In this document: positions 1 through 6,584 of the stretch, in pieces
Layout: the number at the start of each line of letters is the position of its first letter
Numbering within the stretch: position 1 is the first letter of the stretch
The notes under the pieces: model-generated
Databases searched by the model: none
What the model was told of the DNA's origin: nothing
The model's input: only the letters and a program-made list of their open reading frames with translations
Assembly: GCA_013360825.1 (NCBI GenBank)
Contig: JABWAY010000233.1
Coordinates: 1 to 6,711 of the forward strand
Direction of reading: 5' to 3'
DNA: 6,711 bases
From: Candidatus Brocadiia bacterium
GTDB lineage: Bacteria; Planctomycetota; MHYJ01; WSZJ01
Position numbers and translations under genes: made by a program

Positions 1-527
1 CGCGGGGGCGGGAAGCGGCGGGAGGCGAGCGCGGGGGGCAGCCACTGGAGCAGCCGGACGGGGGGGGCGCCCGGGGCGAGCCGGTGGAAACCGAGGTCGA
101 GTTTCAGCAGTCCCTGGGCCGAGCCTGCGGCGGAGGCGTCGTCGCTGGCCAGGATCTGTCCGCCGTGGGCGGCGGCGGCGACCATTCCCGCGAGCCGGAG
201 CGCCTGGCAATCCTCCTCCCGCCCCGACTCCACGCTCCCGGCGTGCACGCCGATGCGGACCCGGAGCTCTCCACCCTCCTCCGGCCACGGATGGGCGTGC
301 AGGTCGGACAGAATCGTTCCCGCGCAGCGCAGCGCCGAGGCGCCGTCGGGGAACGAGAACGAGAACGAGTCTCCCTCCCTCCGGAGGACGCGGCCCCCGT
401 GGGCCCCCGAGGCTTCGAGCAGAATCCTGTTGTGCTCCGCGAGGAGAGGGGCGAACGAGGAGCCCAGGCGGTCCCAGAGCCTGGCGGACCCCTGGATGTC
501 GGTGACGGCGAACCCTCGGGTCGTCAT
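1..527 (-). CDS. Class III adenylate/guanylate cyclase-like protein, N-terminal part (runs off the left edge)
   Basis: The 175 visible codons start at an ATG (525-527) and run off the window. The product matches the class III nucleotide cyclase catalytic domain found at the N-terminus of many bacterial signalling proteins. Visible features are a TDIQGS segment with the first metal Asp (D10), HGGRV, EGDSF with the second metal Asp (D53), RVRIGVHAG (89-97), HGGQILAS (121-128) and LGFHRL (145-150). The end, LLQWLPPALASRRFPPP (159-175), resembles the family's exit segment (QLxHPxLxxxFPPL), which often leads into an ATPase/TPR or other signalling region; what follows here is unseen. The Asn and Arg that stabilise the transition state are not visible at the expected spacing before HGGQ, and the purine-selecting Lys is Arg49, so activity is doubtful. 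The start is supported by the usual short lead before TDI; a G-run (GGGGG) about 10 bases upstream is a weak ribosome site. The gene diverges from the phosphorylase gene. Confidence 0.86.
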   Translation of the reverse strand, partial: MTTRGFAVTDIQGSARLWDRLGSSFAPLLAEHNRILLEASGAHGGRVLRREGDSFSFSFPDGASALRCAGTILSDLHAHPWPEEGGELRVRIGVHAGSVESGREEDCQALRLAGMVAAAAHGGQILASDDASAAGSAQGLLKLDLGFHRLAPGAPPVRLLQWLPPALASRRFPPP

Positions 528-592
528 GGCGGTTTCCCCCGCCGACGGTAACCGACCGCCGGGTCCGCCGCCCGGAAATTGAACAGGGATTC

Positions 593-604
593 CGTGGCGC
601 CACG
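593..604. promoter_or_regulatory. Perfect 12-bp palindrome in the divergent gap (candidate operator)
   Basis: CGTGGCGCCACG reads the same on both strands. It lies in the 102-bp gap between the two divergent genes, 66 bases from the cyclase-like start and 26 bases from the phosphorylase start, where a dimeric regulator could affect both. At about 70% GC such a palindrome is expected by chance in roughly 6% of gaps this long (my estimate), so the evidence is modest. I do not recognise it as a named regulator's site. A smaller hairpin (CCGGG 559-563 with CCCGG 571-575) lies nearby and is likely chance. Confidence 0.3.
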
Positions 605-617
605 CGGGGACGCCCGG

Positions 618-623
618 TAATCT
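618..623 (+). promoter_or_regulatory. TAATCT, possible -10 box just upstream of glgP
   Basis: TAATCT fits the TANNNT form of a -10 box and ends six bases before the A of the phosphorylase ATG. That spacing is what leaderless transcripts show in some bacteria. No convincing -35 box lies about 17 bases upstream, and no Shine-Dalgarno sequence lies between it and the ATG. One six-base match is weak evidence. Confidence 0.28.
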
Positions 624-629
624 CCCGCA

Positions 630-2765
630 ATGCCCAACACCTTGTCCGACAAACTGCTGTTCCTGGCCTCGAACCTGTACTGGACCTGGCACCCGGAGAT
701 CATCGGCGTCTTCCGCGACATCGATCCGGAACTCTGGACCCAGGTGAATTTCTCCCCGGTCGCCTTCCTGCGCGCTCTCCCGGCCGACGAGGTCGACCGC
801 AGGTCCCTCCGGCTGAACCTCGAGAGCCGGATCAACTTCGCCTACCATCGCCTGGTCGAGTACCTCGATTCGGACCGGACCTGGGCCCGGTTTCACGGCG
901 GCCCCCTCAACGCACGTCCCGTCGCCTACTTCTCCGCAGAGTTCGGCATCCACGAATCCCTGCCCATCTACTCCGGCGGCCTCGGGGCGCTCGCGGGGGA
1001 CCACCTGAAAAGCGCCTCCGACCTCGGCGTGCCGATCGTGGGAGTGGGGCTGCTGTACCACCAGGGCTATTTCCGGCAGGTGCTGGACGCGAACGGGTGG
1101 CAGCACGAGGAATACGGGTTCATGCCCATCGACGACCTTCCCCTCTCCCCGGCGCTCGATCCGGCCGGGCGCCCGGTCGAAGTCTCGATCGATCTCGCGG
1201 GAGGGAGCCTCGGCGCCCGCGTCTGGCGCGCACGCGTCGGCCGCGCCACCCTGCTCATGCTCGACAGCGACATCCCCGGCAATTCCGCGGCGGACCGCGG
1301 GCTCACCGCGCGGCTCTACGGCGGCGACCGGCGCATCCGCATCCGCCAGGAAGTCATCCTCGGGTTCGGCGGCCTGCGGGCTCTGCGCGCCTGCGGGTTC
1401 GACCCCGGGATCTTCCACCTCAACGAGGGTCATTCCGCCTTCGTCACCCTCGAGCGCATGCGCGAACGGATGGAACTGGACGGGCTTTCGTTCGAGGATG
1501 CCCAGCGCGAGGTCGCACTCCGCACCGTCTTCACCACCCATACACCCGTCGAGGCGGGTCACGACCGCTTCGCGCCGGACCTGGCCGAGGAACACCTCGG
1601 CTGGCTCACCCATCGCCTGGGCGTCTCCCGCGAACAGCTCCTCGGCCTGGGCCGCGTCCACCCCGGGGACCACGGCGAACACTTCTGCATGACCGTCCTC
1701 GCCCTCAAGCTCTCTCGCGCGGCAAATGCGGTCTCCGCGATCCACGGCCATGTCTCCCGCCGCATGTGGAACCGCCTCTTCCCCGGGCATACCGAGCGCG
1801 AGGTCCCGATCGGCCACATCACCAACGGCGTCCATGTCGGCTCCTGGCTCTCCCCCTCGATGACGAAGGTCTACGAGCGCCATGTCGGCGAACGGTGGGC
1901 GGAACGGCTCTGTCACCGCGATGCCTGGGAGGGGGTGGCGAAGATCTCGAACCTGGAGCTGTGGGAAGCGCATCTCTACGAGAAGCACAAGCTGATCGAG
2001 TTCGTGCGGCACCGGCTGGCCGAGCAGGAGGCCCGGAGGTCTCCGCACGATCCCAGCGCCTCCGCGCGGGTGGCGCGCCATCTGACGCGCAACGCGCTGA
2101 CCATCGGATTTGCGAGGCGGTACGCGACCTACAAGCGCGCGACGCTGCTCCTGCACGACATCGAGCGGCTGGCGAAGATCGTCAATCACAAGGACCGCCC
2201 GGTGCAGTTCGTCTATGCCGGGAAGGCGCACCCGCAGGACGAGGGCGGGAAGAGGCTGATCCAGCAGATCGTGCAGCTGTCCCGCGATCCGAGGTTCGCG
2301 GGGAAGGTCGTGTTCGTGGAGGATTACGATCTCGGCGTCGCGCGCCACCTGGTGCAGGGAGTGGACGTGTGGCTCAACAACCCGGTCAAGCCGCTCGAGG
2401 CCTGCGGCACCAGCGGGATGAAGGTGATGCTGAACGGGGGCCTCAATCTGTCGATCCTCGACGGCTGGTGGGCCGAGGGGTACGACGGGAGCAACGGCTT
2501 CGCGATCGGGACGGTGGAGTCGCACGCCCGGCCGGAGGTCCAGGAGCAGCGGGACTCGGAGGAGCTGTTCCGCACGCTTGAAGAGGCGGTCATTCCTCTC
2601 TACTTCCGGCGCAACGCGGAGGATGTCCCCGAAGACTGGGTGCGCCGCATGAAGAACGGGATCACCTCCATGGCCTGGCGGTTCAATTCGGACCGCATGG
2701 TGATGGACTACGTCTCGCTGAACTACGTCCCGGCGAGCGGCGGGCAGTCCGCGCGGATGCCCTGA
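630..2765 (+). CDS. glgP: Alpha-glucan (glycogen/maltodextrin) phosphorylase, PLP-dependent
   Basis: A complete 711-residue enzyme that phosphorolyses alpha-1,4 glucans to glucose 1-phosphate in the cytoplasm (GT35 family). Residues 1-95 form the DUF3417-type N-terminal region (NLYWTWHPE, FRDIDPELW) that marks the bacterial/archaeal alpha-glucan phosphorylase branch rather than the E. coli GlgP/MalP branch. Conserved blocks follow: YFSAEFG (100-106), GGLGALAGDHLK (116-127), HLNEGHS (263-269), HTPVEAGHD (304-312), NGVHVGSW (399-406), YATYKRA (498-504), YAGKAHPQDEGGK (529-541) and the cofactor loop GTSGMK (593-598), in which Lys598 should bind pyridoxal phosphate. The ending (RMVMDYVSLNYVPA) is the usual C-terminus of this branch, so the gene looks intact although shorter than 820-860-residue relatives. 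The ATG at 630 is chosen because DUF3417 begins almost at once; there is no Shine-Dalgarno sequence. Synonymous codon choice shifts from C-ending to G-ending near 1920. Phosphorylase identity is secure; whether glycogen or maltodextrin is the main substrate is not visible. Confidence 0.97.
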   Translation: MPNTLSDKLLFLASNLYWTWHPEIIGVFRDIDPELWTQVNFSPVAFLRALPADEVDRRSLRLNLESRINFAYHRLVEYLDSDRTWARFHGGPLNARPVAYFSAEFGIHESLPIYSGGLGALAGDHLKSASDLGVPIVGVGLLYHQGYFRQVLDANGWQHEEYGFMPIDDLPLSPALDPAGRPVEVSIDLAGGSLGARVWRARVGRATLLMLDSDIPGNSAADRGLTARLYGGDRRIRIRQEVILGFGGLRALRACGFDPGIFHLNEGHSAFVTLERMRERMELDGLSFEDAQREVALRTVFTTHTPVEAGHDRFAPDLAEEHLGWLTHRLGVSREQLLGLGRVHPGDHGEHFCMTVLALKLSRAANAVSAIHGHVSRRMWNRLFPGHTEREVPIGHITNGVHVGSWLSPSMTKVYERHVGERWAERLCHRDAWEGVAKISNLELWEAHLYEKHKLIEFVRHRLAEQEARRSPHDPSASARVARHLTRNALTIGFARRYATYKRATLLLHDIERLAKIVNHKDRPVQFVYAGKAHPQDEGGKRLIQQIVQLSRDPRFAGKVVFVEDYDLGVARHLVQGVDVWLNNPVKPLEACGTSGMKVMLNGGLNLSILDGWWAEGYDGSNGFAIGTVESHARPEVQEQRDSEELFRTLEEAVIPLYFRRNAEDVPEDWVRRMKNGITSMAWRFNSDRMVMDYVSLNYVPASGGQSARMP

Positions 2766-2766
2766 G

Positions 2767-2825
2767 GGGACGGGAGACGGCGGCGTCCGGTCCCGAAGTT
2801 TCTTCGCCCCCCGGCGGTGTGCCGG
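2767..2825 (+). terminator. Hairpin cluster after glgP, possible weak terminator
   Basis: Three small inverted repeats follow the phosphorylase stop. GGGAC (2767-2771) can pair with GTCCC (2790-2794), enclosing GACG (2776-2779) with CGTC (2784-2787). GAAG-TTT-CTTC spans 2795-2805. CCGGC (2811-2815) pairs with GCCGG (2821-2825). There is no T-tract, so a classical intrinsic terminator is not shown; hairpins are also common by chance at this GC content. Confidence 0.22.
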
Positions 2826-2829
2826 CGGC

Positions 2830-2835
2830 TAGAAT
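2830..2835 (+). promoter_or_regulatory. TAGAAT, possible -10 box for the kinase gene
   Basis: TAGAAT differs from the TATAAT consensus at one base and sits in the context GGCTAGAATGG, one of the few A/T-containing spots in the 127-bp gap. It would give a transcript leader of about 50 bases before the kinase ATG at 2893. No clear -35 box is seen at the right distance. If real, the kinase can be expressed separately from the phosphorylase. Confidence 0.3.
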
Positions 2836-2892
2836 GGCGTCACACGGCAGCCAACCTGATCCGGGGGGATTCACGGACGTGCGAACCGAACC

Positions 2893-5800
2893 ATGGCCGA
2901 ATCCCTGAATCTCGCCGGCAAGCCGTTCGCGGGCTACCTGATCGAGAAAAAGATCGGGGCCGGCGGAATGGGTGTCGTGTTCCGCGCGAAGGACGAACGC
3001 CTCGGCCGCATCGTCGCGATCAAGCTCCTGCCGCCGAACCTGCTCCGCGACACGGACACGCGCCTGCGCTTCCTGCGCGAAGGGCGCACGGCGGCCAAGG
3101 TCGATCACGGGAACGTCGTCCGTCTGCTGGCGGCGGGGGAGGAGAACTCCTGGCCGTACCTCGTCATGGAGTTCGTGGACGGGGGGTCCCTGCAGGGCCG
3201 GATGGACAAGTACAAGAAACTCCCGGCCTCCGAGGTGATCGCCATTTCCCGCCAGGTCGCCGCCGGGCTCGGCGCCGCGCACCGGGTCGGCGTCCTCCAC
3301 AGGGACGTCAAGCCCGCGAACGTGCTGTTCACGCGGGAAGGCGAAGCGAAGATCGCCGATTTCGGACTCGCGCGCGAGGAGTCCGGGGACATGAACCTGT
3401 CGATGACCGGAATGGTCATGGGGACTCCGCACTACATGGCTCCGGAGGTGTGCGAGGGGAAGAAGGCGGATCCCCGGAGCGACCTCTATGCGCTGGGCGT
3501 GATGATGTACACGATGGCGAGCGGGAACTATCCGTTCGACGGGGACGCGGTGATGCAGCTCCTGATGAAGCATGTCCAGGAGGTGGCGCCGCCGCTTGAG
3601 GGGGTCCCCGCGGGGCTGGCGGAGATCGTGGACATCCTGATGGCGAAGGATCCGGCCGCGCGGTTCCAGACGGCCGACGAGCTGATCGCGGCGCTGGATG
3701 CGGCCGCGGCGAATCCTTCGGCGCCAGCCAGCGGCTCCCGCGCGGTGGTGCGTCCCGCGTCCACGCCGCTTCCGGTTGCCCCGGCGATGGAAGCCTCGGG
3801 GGTCCGGCGGAGCGGGCTGGGCACGCCCGGGGGATCGTCCGCGTCCTCCATTCCCGCCACGCAGCTCCCGCCGCTGTCGATTGCGGCGCCACTCCCGGCT
3901 CCGCGGTGGCACCAGGCGGCGTACGGAGTGGCGGCCGCGGCGGTGCTCGCCTCGCTGGTTCTGCTGGTCTGGCTGATCGCGCGACCCGGGTCCGGCCGGG
4001 ACTCGCGGCGGGGGGCGGGCACGGGGGGCGGGGAGAACGACCGCGTCGAGCAGCCGGTCGATCCCGCGGTCATCCGGAGGGGCGAGGAGTTGCGCCGATG
4101 GGCCGTCTTCAAGGCGCGGGCCCAGGAACCCGCCACCGACCTGGTCGCGGCGCTGGCCGAGGCGGACGCCTTCGCCGCGGTCGACCCGGAGGGTGTGCGG
4201 TCCTTCCGCGCCGACCTGCTCGAGCGGCTGAAGGCGCAGATGGCGGAGGTGATCCGCGCCCGCGAGGCGGAACTCGTGTCGCTGGCGGAAACCGACCCCG
4301 GACTGGCGGCCCTGCAGGCCCGGAACCGCGGGAACTGGGACGCCTGGCCGTTCGCAGTGGAGCTGAGAGACCTCGAGGCGCAGGGCGAGCGGCGCGTCTG
4401 GGATGCGATTCTCCGGAAGTCGCTGGCCGCGTCCGATCTTCTTCTCGTGTCCGGGGATTACCGGGCGGCGCTGGAACTCTGGACGAAACTGATCGTCCCC
4501 GCCGACTTCACGGCGCGGCGGCAGTCGGAGATGTCGTCCATCCAGGCCGCGGCGCTGCGGGCCGCGCAGGAAGCCATCGAGAAGGCCCCGCGCGGCGCGG
4601 AGGGGGCAAAGGCGCTGCGCGCGCTGGCGGGGAAGATGCCGAAGGAGATCGCGGACAACCTGGAAGCCCGGGCCTTCGTGCTCGAGAGCGCCGGGGCAAA
4701 CCAGGACCCGCTCGTCGACCTGGCCGGGTTCTTCGTCAGCCGCGATTTCGCGGGGCTGCTGGAGCAGATCCGGCACCTCGAGGAGGCGGCGGCGACGTCG
4801 CGGCTCACCCCCGCCCAGCTGAAGCGGGTGCGGCGGGTCGCGGAGTCCAGCCGGCGGGCGCTGAAGAATGCGATGAACGGGTATCGTGCCCGGCAGGACT
4901 CGAAGGTCACCGTGAAGCTCGCGCGGGGCGGCGAGATGACCGGTGCGCTGTTCGAAGTCAACGACGACGACTCCGGGATCACGCTCGCGACCCGTGACGG
5001 CTACACCCGCCTCCCGGCCGAGGCGCTGGCGCTCCGGGAACTGCTCTCCAGCGCCCTGCAGAACGACCGCTCCAATGCGGCGTGCGCGGACCTGGCCGAC
5101 CTGGCGGTCGGTTGCCGGGACCTGGAGGTGCTGCTGCTGATGGCGCGGCTTCTCGCGCGCAGGGGGGTGAGTCCCGAGCCCGACGTGGCCGCGACGATCG
5201 CGGAGTGGACCCCGGCGGAGGTCCAGGAGTCCGTGCGCGCCTCGCTGCGGCGCATCGCCGACTCGCTGGCGGCCGGGACGCCCGACACCGCCCGCGCGCG
5301 GGCACTCCTCTCCCAGTCCCGCGCCCTCCTTCTCCAGGAGCCGGACCGGACGGCGGCCGAACTCGCCCTGACCTTCGGCGAGGGAACGATCGCGCCGGAG
5401 GACCTGGACCTCCTGCTCGAGTCGGAGATCGTGGTCGCAGCCGACCGCTCCGTGACCGCCACCTGGAGGGACGACTCGCTCCTCTCCGACATGAGCCCGG
5501 CCTACGGCACGTATCGGGCGGACCTCGGTCGGGAAGGGCTGGTCCTGGGGGCCGGCGGCGTGACGGCCCTCGTCGTGACGGGGCTTCAGTACCGGAACGT
5601 CACCCTGCGGCTCGAGGTACGCCTGGAGGAGGGCGCCTGGGTGGCTCCCGTGACCGGCTGGAGGGGGCAGGGGGAGGGGCTCCCTGCCTTCATCGGCCAG
5701 GAAGGAGACCGGGTCGGCTGGATTTCCCCGACGCGCGAGGAACCCGGCGTGGCCCCTCTTCCCGACGACCGGTGGATCACGATCGAAATCTCCGTGCTGG

Positions 5801-6480
5801 ACTCGACGCATACGCTCACCGTGAACGGCGTCACCACGCGCGGGCCTCTCCTGGCCGCATGGCCGGGGCGGACCGCCCTGCTGTTCACGGGAGTCGTGAC
5901 CATCCGGAAGTTCGAATTGAGCGGGAAGGTCGAGCGGGTCACGCCAGGGGAAGACACGAAAATGCGCGAACTCCTGGCGCACCTGGCCGAGGGCGGAGAA
6001 TCCGAAGTCCTCCCCGGCGCCTGGAAGAAACCGCCCACGAAGGCGGAATCCGCGGACCTCCAGGCCGATGGCACGCCGCAGTTCCTCACCCCCGCACGCT
6101 GGTCGCACGGCGATGCCTGGGTCGTCCGCTTCAAGGCCCGCCTCTCCGGCACCGGAACATCCTCCGCGTGGCCCGAACTCGTCCTCGACGCGCGCGCGGG
6201 GGCGGCGCTCCGGAAACGGTTCCATCTTTCGGGGAAATCGAAGTGCGGATTCGTGCAGGGGACGAAGTGGTCGAGCGCGGGGATCTGCGGCGAGCTGGGG
6301 GAGGGGGAGGAGCACGAGATCGCGCTCGTGGCGGACGGCGACTGGGGGATGGTCGCCGTGGATGAGCGGCCGGTCTGGATCGGGCACTGGGGGCCGGCGA
6401 AGTCCGGGGGTGTGGAACTCGGCGTGAGAAACGGGACGCTGACGATTTCCAGCCTCCGGATGCGGGCGATCCGACGATGA
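2893..6480 (+). CDS. Transmembrane receptor-type Ser/Thr protein kinase with a large extracytoplasmic region
   Basis: A complete 1195-residue eukaryotic-like kinase. The kinase domain (about 15-275) has every catalytic element: glycine loop GAGGMGVVF (22-30), Lys44 in VAIK, Glu63 of helix C, HRDVKPAN (136-143) with catalytic Asp138, DFG (156-158), MAPE (182-185), Asp197 of helix F and Arg257. Ser164, Ser170 and Thr172 in the activation loop could be autophosphorylated. A Pro/Ala/Ser-rich linker (about 276-338) leads to one membrane helix (about 342-363). Four Arg residues (364-373) follow it on the expected outer side, against the positive-inside rule. The outer region has mostly helical stretches (about 383-665 and 715-850), a small beta module (670-709) and two beta-sandwich-like domains (about 857-1016 and 1036-1195). 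No PASTA, NHL or WD repeats are seen. There is no Shine-Dalgarno before ATG 2893, but the kinase fold begins 15 residues in, fixing the start closely. The stop is doubled (TGA TGA). It probably senses an extracytoplasmic signal; ligand and targets are unknown. Confidence 0.95.
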   Translation: MAESLNLAGKPFAGYLIEKKIGAGGMGVVFRAKDERLGRIVAIKLLPPNLLRDTDTRLRFLREGRTAAKVDHGNVVRLLAAGEENSWPYLVMEFVDGGSLQGRMDKYKKLPASEVIAISRQVAAGLGAAHRVGVLHRDVKPANVLFTREGEAKIADFGLAREESGDMNLSMTGMVMGTPHYMAPEVCEGKKADPRSDLYALGVMMYTMASGNYPFDGDAVMQLLMKHVQEVAPPLEGVPAGLAEIVDILMAKDPAARFQTADELIAALDAAAANPSAPASGSRAVVRPASTPLPVAPAMEASGVRRSGLGTPGGSSASSIPATQLPPLSIAAPLPAPRWHQAAYGVAAAAVLASLVLLVWLIARPGSGRDSRRGAGTGGGENDRVEQPVDPAVIRRGEELRRWAVFKARAQEPATDLVAALAEADAFAAVDPEGVRSFRADLLERLKAQMAEVIRAREAELVSLAETDPGLAALQARNRGNWDAWPFAVELRDLEAQGERRVWDAILRKSLAASDLLLVSGDYRAALELWTKLIVPADFTARRQSEMSSIQAAALRAAQEAIEKAPRGAEGAKALRALAGKMPKEIADNLEARAFVLESAGANQDPLVDLAGFFVSRDFAGLLEQIRHLEEAAATSRLTPAQLKRVRRVAESSRRALKNAMNGYRARQDSKVTVKLARGGEMTGALFEVNDDDSGITLATRDGYTRLPAEALALRELLSSALQNDRSNAACADLADLAVGCRDLEVLLLMARLLARRGVSPEPDVAATIAEWTPAEVQESVRASLRRIADSLAAGTPDTARARALLSQSRALLLQEPDRTAAELALTFGEGTIAPEDLDLLLESEIVVAADRSVTATWRDDSLLSDMSPAYGTYRADLGREGLVLGAGGVTALVVTGLQYRNVTLRLEVRLEEGAWVAPVTGWRGQGEGLPAFIGQEGDRVGWISPTREEPGVAPLPDDRWITIEISVLDSTHTLTVNGVTTRGPLLAAWPGRTALLFTGVVTIRKFELSGKVERVTPGEDTKMRELLAHLAEGGESEVLPGAWKKPPTKAESADLQADGTPQFLTPARWSHGDAWVVRFKARLSGTGTSSAWPELVLDARAGAALRKRFHLSGKSKCGFVQGTKWSSAGICGELGEGEEHEIALVADGDWGMVAVDERPVWIGHWGPAKSGGVELGVRNGTLTISSLRMRAIRR

Positions 6481-6584
6481 TGAGGGCGGCCTCGGCGCTG
6501 GTCAGGGATGTCCGCGAATCGCGGGCGGCGGCGGCCGCTGCGGCGGCGACGGCGCGCCGGCGGCTGGGCGTCGATGATGCGTGA
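6477..6584 (+). CDS. Possible 35-residue ORF overlapping the kinase stop (ATGA)
   Basis: The ATG at 6477-6479 overlaps the kinase TGA as ATGA, the usual geometry of translational coupling. The frame starts MMRAASALVRDVRESR, continues with eight alanines and ends RRRLGVDDA before TGA at 6582-6584. Its codons are GC-rich and mostly G-ending, like the end of the kinase gene. I recognise no family. It could be a small Ala-rich peptide, the start of a broken longer gene, or chance in a GCG/GCC-rich stretch. It competes with the minus-strand frame ending at 6502; both need not be real. Confidence 0.2.
   Translation: MMRAASALVRDVRESRAAAAAAAATARRRLGVDDA

Noticed and set aside
84..582. Plus-strand frames over the cyclase-like region
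   Set aside because: They are shadows; the minus-strand frame carries the cyclase motifs in order.
1097..2581. A 494-codon plus-strand frame inside glgP
   Set aside because: It is an out-of-frame, Arg/Pro-rich reading of the phosphorylase gene with no recognisable domain.
2683..6387. A 1234-codon minus-strand open frame opposite the kinase gene
   Set aside because: The translation is Arg/Gly/Pro-rich with no family signal. Long stop-free antisense frames are expected opposite GC-rich genes, and the plus-strand kinase has complete conserved motifs.
6513..6545. Inverted repeats (CGCGA-A-TCGCG and GCCGC-T-GCGGC) between the convergent genes as a shared terminator
   Set aside because: Loops of one base are too tight for these stems as written, and no T-tract follows on either strand.
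6531..6558. GCGGCCGC and GGCGCGCC eight-base palindromes close together
   Set aside because: These are common by chance in a stretch made almost wholly of G and C; no structure beyond the repeats supports a function.
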